Positions 1-7,918 of a stretch of DNA of 64,000 nucleotides are shown piece after piece; the stretch's first letter is position 1, and each line of letters opens with the position of its first letter. The stretch spans positions 1-64,000 of the forward strand of contig JBGTSY010000005.1 in the NCBI GenBank assembly GCA_041940025.1, given 5' to 3'. The notes under the pieces were generated by a model, which saw nothing but the letters and a program-made list of their open reading frames with translations, was not told the origin of the DNA and searched no databases. The position numbers were made by a program, and so were the translations under genes. The stretch comes from UBA5859 sp041940025. Its GTDB lineage: Bacteria > Pseudomonadota > Gammaproteobacteria > UBA5859.

Positions 1-1167
1 ACGAAACCCCATGTGAATGTGGGCACCATAGGCCACGTGGACCATGGAAAGACGACCCTGACGGCGGCCTTAACGAAGGTTTTGGCGGAGAAACATGGGG
101 GTGAGTTTAAAGCCTATGATGAGATTGACGGTGCCCCTGAAGAGCGAGCCCGAGGCATCACTATTGCCACCGCGCACGTGGAATATGAATCAGATGATCG
201 TCACTATGCGCACGTGGACTGTCCTGGACACGCGGACTATGTGAAGAACATGATCACTGGTGCAGCGCAGATGGATGGCGCGATACTGGTGGTATCTGCA
301 GCGGATGGTCCGATGCCTCAGACACGAGAACATATTCTGTTGGCGCGTCAGGTGGGAGTGCCGTTCATAGTGGTGTATTTGAACAAAGCGGACATGGTGG
401 ACGATGAAGAGCTGTTAGAGCTGGTGGAGATGGAAGTACGTGAGCTATTGGACCAGTATCAGTTTCCCGGAGACGACACACCGATAGTGACGGGTAGTGC
501 GTTGAAGGCTTTGGAGGGAGACAGTTCAGATATAGGGATACCTTCTATCCTGAAGTTAGTGGAGGAGATGGACAATTATTTTCCGGTGCCGGAGCGTCCG
601 GTAGACCAGCCGTTTTTGATGCCGATAGAGGATGTATTTTCGATATCGGGCCGGGGCACGGTGGTAACGGGCCGAATCGAGCGAGGAATAGTGAAGGTAG
701 GAGAAGAGATAGAAATCGTTGGCATCAAGGCGACGGAGAAGACGACTTGTACGGGAGTAGAGATGTTCCGCAAGTTGTTGGACGAAGGTCAGGCAGGAGA
801 CAACGTAGGGGTGTTATTGCGAGGCACGAAGCGAGAAGAAGTGGAGCGAGGACAGGTATTGGCGCAGCCAGGTACGATCACCCCGCATACGAAATTTAGT
901 GCGGAGGTGTATATTTTGTCGAAAGAAGAGGGAGGCCGTCATACGCCATTTTTCAAAGGATATCGCCCGCAGTTTTATTTCCGCACCACGGACGTGACGG
1001 GAGCGATAGAGTTGCCTGCGGATACGGAGATGGTGATGCCAGGGGACAATATTTCGATTAATGTAGAATTGATCGCCCCGATTGCGATGGAAGAGGGATT
1101 AAGATTTGCTATCCGAGAGGGTGGCCGAACTGTCGGTGCTGGCGTAGTCAGCAAGATTGTTGAGTAG
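1..1167 (+). CDS. tuf: Elongation factor Tu, 5' end cut by window edge
   Basis: GTPase that carries aminoacyl-tRNA to the ribosomal A site. The reading frame is open from base 1, where the encoded residues TKPHVNVGTIGHVDHGKT match the EF-Tu N terminus, so about eight residues and the start codon lie outside the window. The P loop GHVDHGKT, the switch I RGITI, DCPGH and NKAD motifs are all present, followed by domains II and III ending in VVSKIVE. rpsJ starts five bases after the stop, so the two are cotranscribed, as in other gammaproteobacterial str-S10 junctions. Oddly, 11 of 28 visible isoleucine codons are ATA, whereas rplB nearby uses none. This is unusual for such a highly expressed gene. 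Confidence 0.98.
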   Translation, partial: TKPHVNVGTIGHVDHGKTTLTAALTKVLAEKHGGEFKAYDEIDGAPEERARGITIATAHVEYESDDRHYAHVDCPGHADYVKNMITGAAQMDGAILVVSAADGPMPQTREHILLARQVGVPFIVVYLNKADMVDDEELLELVEMEVRELLDQYQFPGDDTPIVTGSALKALEGDSSDIGIPSILKLVEEMDNYFPVPERPVDQPFLMPIEDVFSISGRGTVVTGRIERGIVKVGEEIEIVGIKATEKTTCTGVEMFRKLLDEGQAGDNVGVLLRGTKREEVERGQVLAQPGTITPHTKFSAEVYILSKEEGGRHTPFFKGYRPQFYFRTTDVTGAIELPADTEMVMPGDNISINVELIAPIAMEEGLRFAIREGGRTVGAGVVSKIVE

Positions 1168-1172
1168 CACCG

Positions 1173-1484
1173 ATGTCTGATCAATCAATTCGAATTCAAC
1201 TTAAGGCCTTCGATCACAAGTTGATTGATCAATCGGCTAAGGAAATCGTGGAAACGGCTAAAAGAACAGGCGCACGAGTGAAGGGTCCGATCCCGTTGCC
1301 TACTCGTAAGGAGAGGTTTACCGTATTGATTTCTCCCCACGTCAACAAAGATGCGCGAGATCAATATGAGATTCGCACCCACAAACGGCTGATGGATATT
1401 GTGGAACCAACAGAAAAGACTGTGGATGCGTTGATGAAATTAGATTTGGCTGCCGGAGTGGATGTACAAATTCGCTTAACTTAA
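1173..1484 (+). CDS. rpsJ: 30S ribosomal protein S10 (NusE)
   Basis: Small-subunit protein of the 30S head that also serves, as NusE, with NusB in transcription antitermination. The 103-residue product has the family length and the conserved opening IRIQLKAFDHKLIDQS and the block THKRLMDIVEPTEKTVDALM. It follows tuf by five bases, leaving no room for the untranslated S10 leader that precedes rpsJ in E. coli. A 127-base structured gap follows it instead. The product assignment is secure. Confidence 0.98.
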   Translation: MSDQSIRIQLKAFDHKLIDQSAKEIVETAKRTGARVKGPIPLPTRKERFTVLISPHVNKDARDQYEIRTHKRLMDIVEPTEKTVDALMKLDLAAGVDVQIRLT

Positions 1485-1502
1485 ACAAAATATTGGACTT
1501 TT

Positions 1503-1532
1503 AACCCGTTGTGTAAGGGTTGTATACACAAC
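1503..1532 (+). promoter_or_regulatory. Interlocking inverted repeats in rpsJ-rplC gap
   Basis: AACCC (1503-1507) can pair with GGGTT (1517-1521). GTTGTGTA (1508-1515), which lies inside that loop, is exactly complementary to TACACAAC (1525-1532). The two helices therefore either form alternative hairpins or, if the short linkers allow, an H-type pseudoknot. Their place just before a terminator-like hairpin suggests an antitermination or r-protein-responsive element. The pairing is seen directly; the function is inferred. Confidence 0.5.
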
Positions 1533-1542
1533 AGAGTATTTA

Positions 1543-1573
1543 AAAAAGGTCCGGGAACATCCTGGACTTTTTT
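1543..1573 (+). terminator. Terminator-like hairpin between rpsJ and rplC
   Basis: GTCCGGG (1549-1555) pairs with CCTGGAC (1561-1567) around the loop AACAT, with one G-U pair. The helix can extend through G1548 and five A residues on the left into the T-run 1568-1573 on the right. A GC-rich stem ending in six T residues is the form of an intrinsic terminator, and it is potentially bidirectional. It stands inside a ribosomal protein operon, so partial termination or attenuation ahead of rplC is more likely than a true operon end. Confidence 0.6.
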
Positions 1574-1599
1574 GTCTTGAAGACAACAGCTTAATTTTG

Positions 1600-1611
1600 G
1601 TTGGGAACAAC
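1600..1611 (+). promoter_or_regulatory. RBS hairpin immediately before rplC start
   Basis: GTTG and CAAC flank a GGAA tetraloop of the GNRA type, directly followed by the ATG of rplC at 1612. The purines of the loop and the adjacent G are the only Shine-Dalgarno-like bases upstream of the start. The ribosome site would therefore be presented in a small hairpin. The stem is only four base pairs, so it may be marginal in the cell. Confidence 0.35.
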
Positions 1612-2247
1612 ATGGCTATTGGTTTAGTGGGACGAAAATGTGGTATGACTCGAGTCTTCCAGGAAGATGGTGAGTCAACTCCGGTGACAGTAATAGAGGT
1701 GTTGCCGAATCGGGTTTGCCGCGTCAAAACGAATGAATCTGATGGCTATGGCGCCGTTCAGGTGACTGCTGGCTCCATCAAACCTTCAAGGGTCAATAAA
1801 TCCCGTGCCGGGGAGTTCGCCAAAACTGGCGTGGAAGCCGGTAGAAGTTTGTGGGAATTTCGTATCACTGATACCAGTGAAGTCCCTGAAGTGGGTGCGG
1901 AACTCACAGTCTCTCAGTTTGAAGCGGGGCAGAAAGTGGATGTTTGCGGGACCAGCATCGGTAAAGGGTTCGCGGGCGCGATTAAACGCCATAATTTTGG
2001 TATGGGTGACGCGACTCACGGAAACTCTTTATCCCATCGCAGTGCCGGTTCGATTGGTCAATGTCAAACGCCTGGCCGTGTGTTTAAAGGCAAGAAAATG
2101 GCTGGCCACATGGGCGCGAAGAAAACCACTGCACAAAATTTATTACTTGTTGCCGTGGATGAGGCGCGTCATCTGTTGTTAGTAAAAGGTGCGGTGCCCG
2201 GCGCCAAGGGTGGTGATGTCATTATCTCTACAGCGGTGAAAGGATAG
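1612..2247 (+). CDS. rplC: 50S ribosomal protein L3
   Basis: Large-subunit protein that binds near the 3' end of 23S rRNA and helps start 50S assembly. The 211-residue product begins MAIGLVGRKCGMTRVF. It carries the conserved loop THGNSLSHRSAGSIG followed by the glutamine region that PrmB methylates in E. coli. An upstream in-frame TTG at 1597 exists, but the ATG at 1612 matches the family N terminus and follows GGGA. It leads the rplC-rplD-rplW group after the structured gap. Confidence 0.97.
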   Translation: MAIGLVGRKCGMTRVFQEDGESTPVTVIEVLPNRVCRVKTNESDGYGAVQVTAGSIKPSRVNKSRAGEFAKTGVEAGRSLWEFRITDTSEVPEVGAELTVSQFEAGQKVDVCGTSIGKGFAGAIKRHNFGMGDATHGNSLSHRSAGSIGQCQTPGRVFKGKKMAGHMGAKKTTAQNLLLVAVDEARHLLLVKGAVPGAKGGDVIISTAVKG

Positions 2248-2253
2248 TTAAAA

Positions 2254-2865
2254 ATGGCTATAGAAATCGCTCATGTTAGTGGCAGTGGTTCGGTGGAAGC
2301 GAGCGAATCTGTTTTTGGGCAGAGCTATAACGAAGCGTTAATTCATCAGGCTGTGGTGAGATCCTTAGCGGGCTTAAGGGCCGGTTCTAAAGCGCAAAAA
2401 AGTCGCAGTGAAGTGAGAGGCGGCGGCGCTAAGCCTTGGCGTCAAAAAGGTACCGGCCGAGCTCGAGCCGGCACCATACGTAGCCCAATCTGGCGTAGTG
2501 GCGGTCGTGCGTTTGCTGCTAAACCTCGAGATTTTTCGCAAAAATTGAACAGAAAGATGTATCGCGGTGCGATGTGTTCCATACTATCAGAGTTGGTTCG
2601 ACAACAGCGCTTAAAAATCACTGACGATTTTCAAATGGCGGCTCCAAAGACCAAAGATTTAGCCCAGCAGCTGAAACAGTTTCAGTGTGATCAGGTGCTG
2701 TTGGTGCTTGCTGAACCTGATGAAAATGTAGAACTTTCAGCGAGAAACATTCCGCACCTTGCTGTGGGCTTGGCTGAGGACTTGGATGCCGTAGAATTAG
2801 TGGGTTTCGATACTGTTTTGGTGACTAAATCTGCGTTACCAAGACTTGAGGATCGCTTCGAATGA
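2254..2865 (+). CDS. rplD: 50S ribosomal protein L4
   Basis: L4 lines the peptide exit tunnel. In E. coli it also represses the S10 operon by acting on the leader RNA. The 203-residue product carries the extended-loop signature KPWRQKGTGRARAGTIRSP typical of bacterial L4. It starts six bases after rplC and its end overlaps rplW by four bases (ATGA), so translation is coupled. If L4 autoregulates here, the structured RNA at 1503-1573 is the most obvious target seen, though that is only inference. Confidence 0.97.
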   Translation: MAIEIAHVSGSGSVEASESVFGQSYNEALIHQAVVRSLAGLRAGSKAQKSRSEVRGGGAKPWRQKGTGRARAGTIRSPIWRSGGRAFAAKPRDFSQKLNRKMYRGAMCSILSELVRQQRLKITDDFQMAAPKTKDLAQQLKQFQCDQVLLVLAEPDENVELSARNIPHLAVGLAEDLDAVELVGFDTVLVTKSALPRLEDRFE

Positions 2866-3149
2866 ATACAGACAGATTAATGACTTTGATTCAGGCACCC
2901 GTGATCTCTGAGAAAAGCACGTTGGCGGCAGACAGTGCCTCTCAGTATGTATTTCGAGTGCTGAGTGATGCGAGCAAAAGTGAGATCAAGCAAGCGGTCG
3001 AGTTGATGTTTGATGTCAAGGTGGAAAAGGTAAACGTGGCGAATATGAAACCAAAACCGAAACGTTTTGGAACCAGTTACGGCCAACGAAAAGGCTGGCG
3101 AAAAGCGTACGTGAAATTGGCCGAAGGCCACGACATTGACTTTGTTTGA
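2862..3149 (+). CDS. rplW: 50S ribosomal protein L23
   Basis: Protein at the tunnel exit that forms the docking site for trigger factor and signal recognition particle. The 95-residue product has the family hallmarks APVISEKSTL near the N terminus and VEKVNVANMKPKPKR in the central loop. The start ATG overlaps the rplD stop by four bases, and rplB follows after 25 bases. Confidence 0.97.
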   Translation: MNTDRLMTLIQAPVISEKSTLAADSASQYVFRVLSDASKSEIKQAVELMFDVKVEKVNVANMKPKPKRFGTSYGQRKGWRKAYVKLAEGHDIDFV

Positions 3150-3174
3150 ACGGGAATTGGATTAGGCAAACATA

Positions 3175-4005
3175 ATGGCATTAGTAAAAGCAAGGCCAAC
3201 TTCTCCAGGTCGAAGACACGTTATTAAGGTCGTTTCCCCAGAGTTACATAAAGGGAAACCCCATGCGCCGCTTTTAGAGAAAAAATCTTCCAGCGGTGGA
3301 CGCAATAATAGTGGCAGAATTACCGTCCGTCATCGTGGGGGTGGTCACAAGCATCATTACCGGGTGATTGACTTTAAGCGCAATAAAGATGAAATCCCTG
3401 CTGAGGTTGAGCGAATTGAATACGATCCCAACCGCAGTGCGCATATCGCATTACTCTGTTATCAGGATGGTGAACGGCGTTATATTATCGCTCCAAAAAA
3501 ATTGAAAGTTGGCGATCAGGTTCAGTCCGGAAGCGAAACCCCTATTCGTGCCGGTAACAGCATGAATTTGAGAAATATTCCACTGGGTAGTTTGGTTCAC
3601 TGTGTGGAGTTAAAGCCAGGTAAGGGTGCGCAAATGATTCGCAGCGCCGGTACGTCAGCACAGCTTGTGGCGCGGGAAGGCATTTATGCTACTTTAAGGT
3701 TACGTTCTGGTGAAACCCGTAAGGTGCACGTGGATTGCCGCGCGACGTTAGGTGAAGTGAGTAATTCGGAGCATAATCTACGTTCTCTAGGTAAAGCAGG
3801 TGCTAAAAGATGGCGCGGCGTACGTCCCACTGTTCGCGGCGTTGCTATGAATCCCGTGGACCATCCTCATGGTGGAGGTGAGGGACGCACTTCTGGCGGT
3901 CGTCATCCAGTGTCTCCTTGGGGCATGCCTACTAAAGGTTATAAAACTCGATCCAACAAGCGCACAGATCAGTACATTGTGCGTCATCGTAGCAAGAAGA
4001 AGTAG
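3175..4005 (+). CDS. rplB: 50S ribosomal protein L2
   Basis: Primary 23S rRNA binding protein needed for subunit association and peptidyl transferase structure. The 276-residue length is typical. RHRGGGHKHHYR marks the N-terminal RNA-binding part, and MNPVDHPHGGGEGR contains the conserved histidine near the catalytic centre. Isoleucine codons here are ATT or ATC only, in contrast to tuf. It lies between rplW and rpsS in the standard order. Confidence 0.98.
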   Translation: MALVKARPTSPGRRHVIKVVSPELHKGKPHAPLLEKKSSSGGRNNSGRITVRHRGGGHKHHYRVIDFKRNKDEIPAEVERIEYDPNRSAHIALLCYQDGERRYIIAPKKLKVGDQVQSGSETPIRAGNSMNLRNIPLGSLVHCVELKPGKGAQMIRSAGTSAQLVAREGIYATLRLRSGETRKVHVDCRATLGEVSNSEHNLRSLGKAGAKRWRGVRPTVRGVAMNPVDHPHGGGEGRTSGGRHPVSPWGMPTKGYKTRSNKRTDQYIVRHRSKKK

Positions 4006-4032
4006 TTTTAATGAAAGTGTCAGGAGCATAAG

Positions 4033-4308
4033 GTGCCACGTTCAGTAAAAAAAGGTCCATTTGTCGATTTGCATTTGCAAAAAAAGGTAGATGAGGCGTT
4101 GGAGTCAGGTAGCAAAAAACCGATTAAAACCTGGTCCCGGCGTTCAATGGTCACACCTGAAATGGTAGGACTGACATTTGCGGTGCACAACGGTCGCCAG
4201 CATGTGCCGGTATTTATTTCTGAAAATATGGTTGGCCATAAATTGGGCGAGTTTTCCGCAACTCGCACATATCGTGGCCATGCGGCTGATAAAAAGGCCA
4301 AGCGTTAA
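4033..4308 (+). CDS. rpsS: 30S ribosomal protein S19
   Basis: 30S head protein that works with S13 near the A site. The 91-residue product opens PRSVKKGPFVDLHLQKKV and ends with RTYRGHAADKKAKR, both diagnostic. The start codon is GTG, preceded by AGGAG at a good distance, and this start gives the exact family N terminus. Confidence 0.97.
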   Translation: MPRSVKKGPFVDLHLQKKVDEALESGSKKPIKTWSRRSMVTPEMVGLTFAVHNGRQHVPVFISENMVGHKLGEFSATRTYRGHAADKKAKR

Positions 4309-4320
4309 ACGAGAATCAAT

Positions 4321-4653
4321 ATGCAAACTTCTGCTAAATTAAAATATGCGCGTATATCGGCCCAAAAAGGCCGATTGGTAGCCGATCAAATCCGTGGGCA
4401 AAGTGTCGAGCGTGCTCTTAACACATTGCAATTTAGTTCTAAAAAGGCGGCACATATTATCAAGAAGGTGTTGGACTCTGCGGTGGCCAATGCGGAAAAT
4501 AACGAGGGTGCAGATATCGATGAACTCTCTGTGAGTCGTATCTGTGTGGACGAAGGCCCGACGTTTAAACGCTTTCAGGCGCGAGCCAAAGGGCGAGGTA
4601 ATCGAATTTTAAAGCGTACCAGTCATATCACAGTGACGGTGTCAGACGACTAG
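4321..4653 (+). CDS. rplV: 50S ribosomal protein L22
   Basis: Globular 50S protein whose long beta hairpin reaches the exit tunnel and whose changes can give macrolide resistance. The 110 residues include KLKYARISAQKGRLVADQIRG and the hairpin segment FKRFQARAKGRGNRILKRTSH. It follows rpsS by twelve bases within the operon. Confidence 0.97.
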   Translation: MQTSAKLKYARISAQKGRLVADQIRGQSVERALNTLQFSSKKAAHIIKKVLDSAVANAENNEGADIDELSVSRICVDEGPTFKRFQARAKGRGNRILKRTSHITVTVSDD

Positions 4654-4673
4654 CTAGGAATCGAGAGAAAAGT

Positions 4674-5351
4674 ATGGGTCAAAAAGTTCATCCAATTGGT
4701 TTTCGACTAGGTGTGATTAAAGACTGGACATCCACCTGGTACGCCGATTCACACAATTTTGCAGATTATTTGAATACAGATCTGGACGTGCGCCGTTTTC
4801 TACGCAAGGAGTTGGCGAATGCTTCTGTGAGCCGCATTCAGATAGAGCGCCCCGCGAAGAATGCACGAGTAGTGATCCATACCGCCCGTCCCGGAATTGT
4901 GATTGGGCGTAAAGGTGAGGATATTGAACACCTACGTGGCAAGCTTTCCGCGATGATGGGTGTGCCAGTACAGATCAAGATCGAGGAGATCCGCAGACCT
5001 GAGCTAGACGCAAAGTTGGTGGCAGAAAATGTGGCACAGCAATTAGAGCGTCGAATTATGTTTCGCCGTGCCATGAAACGAGCGGTGAGCAATTCCATGC
5101 GAGTGGGGGCCAAGGGCATTCGAATTTGTGTCGCTGGTCGTTTGGGGGGTGCCGAAATTGCGCGCACAGAATGGTATCGAGAAGGTCGAGTGCCTTTGCA
5201 TACCTTGCGTGCAGATATCGATTATGGTGTGGCTGAAGCCCAAACCACCTATGGCATCATAGGCGTTAAGGTCTGGATATTTAAGGGCGAAGTCTTTGGT
5301 GATGAAGAGTCCGGTACGACTACGGAACGGCAATCAGCGAGCGCAGGATAA
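4674..5351 (+). CDS. rpsC: 30S ribosomal protein S3
   Basis: 30S protein at the mRNA entry channel with helicase-related function. The 225-residue product begins MGQKVHPIGFRLGVIKDW. It contains a type II KH domain with the GxxG loop in IVIGRKGEDI, and the C-terminal domain includes GRLGGAEIARTEWYREGRVP. The tail ends in a short Ser/Thr/Gln-rich stretch. It sits in standard order between rplV and rplP. Confidence 0.98.
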   Translation: MGQKVHPIGFRLGVIKDWTSTWYADSHNFADYLNTDLDVRRFLRKELANASVSRIQIERPAKNARVVIHTARPGIVIGRKGEDIEHLRGKLSAMMGVPVQIKIEEIRRPELDAKLVAENVAQQLERRIMFRRAMKRAVSNSMRVGAKGIRICVAGRLGGAEIARTEWYREGRVPLHTLRADIDYGVAEAQTTYGIIGVKVWIFKGEVFGDEESGTTTERQSASAG

Positions 5352-5368
5352 CCAGAGAGTATTGACAC

Positions 5369-5782
5369 ATGTTACAGCCGAAGAAAACTAAATTTAGGAA
5401 ACAGCAAAAAGGTCGCAATCGCGGCCTTGCTAACCGTGGTAACAAAGTGAGCTTTGGAGAATATGGTTTAAAAGCGACGGGCAGAGGCCGTATCACCGCT
5501 CGCCAAATTGAGGCGGCAAGACGCGCCATGACCCGGCACGTGAAACGGGGCGGAAAAATCTGGATTCGCGTATTTCCTGATAAGCCGATTTCCAAGAAGC
5601 CGTTAGAGGTTCGTATGGGTAAAGGTAAAGGCGGCGTGGAATATTGGGTGGCGCAAATTCAACCCGGAAGAATGCTATATGAAATGGAAGGTGTGCCAGA
5701 AGAAGTGGCCCGTGAAGCCTTCCGTTTAGCTGCTGCGAAATTACCTGTCAATACCACTTTTGTATCGAGGACGGTTCATTAA
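5369..5782 (+). CDS. rplP: 50S ribosomal protein L16
   Basis: Late-assembling 50S protein near the A-site tRNA elbow. The 137-residue length is typical and the start MLQPKKTKFRKQQKGRNRG is a clear family signature. KGKGGVEYWVAQIQPGRM is the conserved central segment, including the arginine region hydroxylated by YcfD/RoxA in E. coli. Its TAA stop shares one base with the ATG of rpmC. Confidence 0.98.
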   Translation: MLQPKKTKFRKQQKGRNRGLANRGNKVSFGEYGLKATGRGRITARQIEAARRAMTRHVKRGGKIWIRVFPDKPISKKPLEVRMGKGKGGVEYWVAQIQPGRMLYEMEGVPEEVAREAFRLAAAKLPVNTTFVSRTVH

Positions 5783-5979
5783 TGGATGCGAAAGAATTGA
5801 GAGAAAAATCTATTACAGATTTACAGACTGAAAAACAATCCCTTCTGCGTGAGCAGTTTAATTTGCGCATGCAGCGGGCCACTGGACAGCTGAATCAAAC
5901 TCATCGCTTTAAACAGATCCGTCGAGAAGTGGCGAGAATCAATACTATTATGAATGAGAAAAGAAGAGGTGCTGCATGA
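5782..5979 (+). CDS. rpmC: 50S ribosomal protein L29
   Basis: Small two-helix protein beside the tunnel exit next to L23. The 65 residues include the family pattern MDAKELREKSITDL and FNLRMQRATGQLNQTHRFK. It overlaps rplP by one base (TAATG) and rpsQ by four bases (ATGA), so it is translationally coupled on both sides. Confidence 0.96.
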   Translation: MDAKELREKSITDLQTEKQSLLREQFNLRMQRATGQLNQTHRFKQIRREVARINTIMNEKRRGAA

Positions 5980-6242
5980 GCGATGATGCAGAAAAGAAAA
6001 TTCGCACCGTAGGTGCTCGGGTCATCAAAGATAAAATGAACAAGAGCGCGGTGGTTTTGATCGAGCGTAAAATGCGTCACCCTCTGTATGGAAAGTTTAT
6101 TAAACGCAGTACCAAATTAAAGATCCATGATGAAGCCAACGAATGCCGAGTAGGGGATCGGGTGAAAATCCAGGAGTGCCGCCCCATCTCCAAAGACAAA
6201 AGTTGGAAGTTAGTGGAAATTGTTGAAAAAGCAGCACTATGA
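5976..6242 (+). CDS. rpsQ: 30S ribosomal protein S17
   Basis: OB-fold primary 16S rRNA binding protein. The 88-residue product has VIKDKMNKSAVVLIERKMRH and IQECRPISKDKSWKLVEIV, both typical. The start overlaps rpmC by four bases. It closes the S10 section; an 84-base gap with a promoter candidate separates it from rplN. Confidence 0.97.
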   Translation: MSDDAEKKIRTVGARVIKDKMNKSAVVLIERKMRHPLYGKFIKRSTKLKIHDEANECRVGDRVKIQECRPISKDKSWKLVEIVEKAAL

Positions 6243-6256
6243 GGCGTCGTGATCAG

Positions 6257-6285
6257 TGGAAACTATGGCGCGTCAAGTGTATGAT
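6257..6285 (+). promoter_or_regulatory. Candidate spc promoter
   Basis: TGGAAA at 6257-6262 (four of six matches to TTGACA) is followed after 17 bases by TATGAT at 6280-6285 (five of six to TATAAT). It lies in the 84-base gap between rpsQ and rplN, the only sizeable gap in this part of the operon and the place where E. coli has its spc promoter. Position and spacing support it; no transcript evidence is available. Confidence 0.5.
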
Positions 6286-6326
6286 CCGCCCTCATTTTTG
6301 CCGAGAGTTAGTCACGGAGTAGAATT

Positions 6327-6695
6327 ATGATTCAAATGCAGTCTAAGCTCCAGGTTGCCGATAATAGCGGCGCTCGGCAGGTGATGTGTATTAAAGTCCT
6401 TGGTGGTTCGCATCGTCGGTATGCCAATATTGGTGATGTCATCAAGGTGTCGATTAAAGAAGCGATCCCTCGTGGCAAAGTGAAAAAGGGGGATGTTTAC
6501 AACGCTGTAGTCGTGCGTACCAGCAAAGGTGTACGGCGGCCCGATGGATCTCTTATTCGCTTTGATTCCAATGCAGCAGTGTTGTTAAATGCGAAATTGG
6601 AGCCGATTGGCACCCGAATTTTTGGTCCGGTGACACGCGAGTTGCGTACCGCACAGTTTATGAAAATTATTTCACTCGCGCCCGAAGTGCTATAG
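6327..6695 (+). CDS. rplN: 50S ribosomal protein L14
   Basis: 50S protein at the subunit interface and the binding site of the silencing factor RsfS. The 122 residues begin MIQMQSKLQVADNSGARQ, a near invariant signature, and include RGKVKKGDVYNAVVVRT. GGAG precedes the ATG. It is the first gene of the spc section. Confidence 0.98.
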   Translation: MIQMQSKLQVADNSGARQVMCIKVLGGSHRRYANIGDVIKVSIKEAIPRGKVKKGDVYNAVVVRTSKGVRRPDGSLIRFDSNAAVLLNAKLEPIGTRIFGPVTRELRTAQFMKIISLAPEVL

Positions 6696-6708
6696 GTTAT
6701 AGAAGAGA

Positions 6709-7029
6709 ATGAAAAAGATTCGCAAAGGTGATGAGGTGGTCGTGATTGCCGGTAAAGATAGAGGCAAACGCGGCACCGTGACCGCTGTATTGAACGATAG
6801 GGATAGGGTATTGGTAACCAACGTGAATATGGTTCGTAAGCATCAAAAACCTAATCCAAATGCTGGAATCACCGGAGGCATTGTGGACAAGGAGATGCCC
6901 ATCCATATTTCCAATGTGGCGCTATATAATCCACAAACGGAAAAAGCAGATCGAGTGGGCATCAAAACTTTAGAAGACGGTCGTAAAGTACGCTTCTTTA
7001 AATCCAACAATGAAGTAGTGGATAGCTAG
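6709..7029 (+). CDS. rplX: 50S ribosomal protein L24
   Basis: KOW-domain protein that starts 50S assembly and lies near the tunnel exit. The KOW motif is seen as IRKGDEVVVIAGKDRGKRG at the N terminus, and the total of 106 residues is typical. It lies 13 bases after rplN and 11 bases before rplE. Confidence 0.97.
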   Translation: MKKIRKGDEVVVIAGKDRGKRGTVTAVLNDRDRVLVTNVNMVRKHQKPNPNAGITGGIVDKEMPIHISNVALYNPQTEKADRVGIKTLEDGRKVRFFKSNNEVVDS

Positions 7030-7040
7030 GAGCTGAATCG

Positions 7041-7583
7041 ATGAAACCTAACTTAGAATCCTATTATCACGAGACTATCGCTCCGCAGTTGAAGCAAGAG
7101 TTTAAATATTCGAGTGTGATGGCGGTGCCAAAAATTTCTAAGATTACGCTGAATATGGGTGTCGGTGAAGCGGTGGGAGATAAAAAGGTTCTCGAGCGTG
7201 CGGTGGAAGATATGACTGTGATTTCGGGACAAAAACCCATTGTTACCTTAGCGCGAAAGTCGATAGCAGGATTTAAAATTCGTGATGGCTATCCAATTGG
7301 GTGCAAAGTGACTTTGCGTCGCGCACGAATGTATGAATTTTTTGAGCGGTTAATTGATGTGGCGATCCCTCGTATCCGTGATTTTCGTGGCCTCAATGGA
7401 AAATCATTCGACGGTCGCGGTAACTACTCCATGGGCATTCGGGAACAGATTATTTTCCCGGAAGTGGATTACGACAAAATTGATAAAATTAGAGGTCTGG
7501 ATATTTGTATCACCACGACAGCCAATACGGATGAAGAAGCGCGGGCATTGCTCAAAGCTTTTTCATTTCCTTTGAAAGGTTAA
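7041..7583 (+). CDS. rplE: 50S ribosomal protein L5
   Basis: Protein of the central protuberance that binds 5S rRNA and touches P-site tRNA. The 180-residue product contains VPKISKITLNMGVGEAVGDKK and the late segment RGLDICITTTANTDEEAR, both classic L5 blocks. The adjacent gene order, rplX before and rpsN after, is as expected. Confidence 0.98.
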   Translation: MKPNLESYYHETIAPQLKQEFKYSSVMAVPKISKITLNMGVGEAVGDKKVLERAVEDMTVISGQKPIVTLARKSIAGFKIRDGYPIGCKVTLRRARMYEFFERLIDVAIPRIRDFRGLNGKSFDGRGNYSMGIREQIIFPEVDYDKIDKIRGLDICITTTANTDEEARALLKAFSFPLKG

Positions 7584-7588
7584 GCGAT

Positions 7589-7894
7589 ATGGCAAAAAAA
7601 TCTATGATTGCCAGAGAGAAAAAGCGACTGCGTACCGCAGAAAGATATGCGGCAAAGCGAACGGCCTTAAAAGCGGTAATCCACTCCGCCAGCGCGTCCT
7701 ATGAAGAGCGACTGGAAGCGCAACATAAATTGCAAGGGTTACCTAGAGATGCGTCACCCAGTCGGCAACGTAATAGGTGTCGTGAATCCGGTCGTCCACA
7801 CGGCTATTACCGAAAATTTGGTTTGTCGAAGACCAAGCTTCGCGAAGCTGCGATGCGCGGTGATATTCCAGGCCTGATACGCGCCAGCTGGTAG
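7589..7894 (+). CDS. rpsN: 30S ribosomal protein S14, zinc-independent form
   Basis: 30S head protein. At 101 residues it is the long form, without the CxxC zinc ribbon of short S14; it shows RNRCRESGRPHGYYRKFGLS and the ending MRGDIPGLIRASW. By contrast, rpsD and rpmJ in this window keep four-ligand zinc motifs. It sits between rplE and rpsH. Confidence 0.97.
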   Translation: MAKKSMIAREKKRLRTAERYAAKRTALKAVIHSASASYEERLEAQHKLQGLPRDASPSRQRNRCRESGRPHGYYRKFGLSKTKLREAAMRGDIPGLIRASW

Positions 7895-7918
7895 GTACAC
7901 CAAAAGGAACAGTAATCA

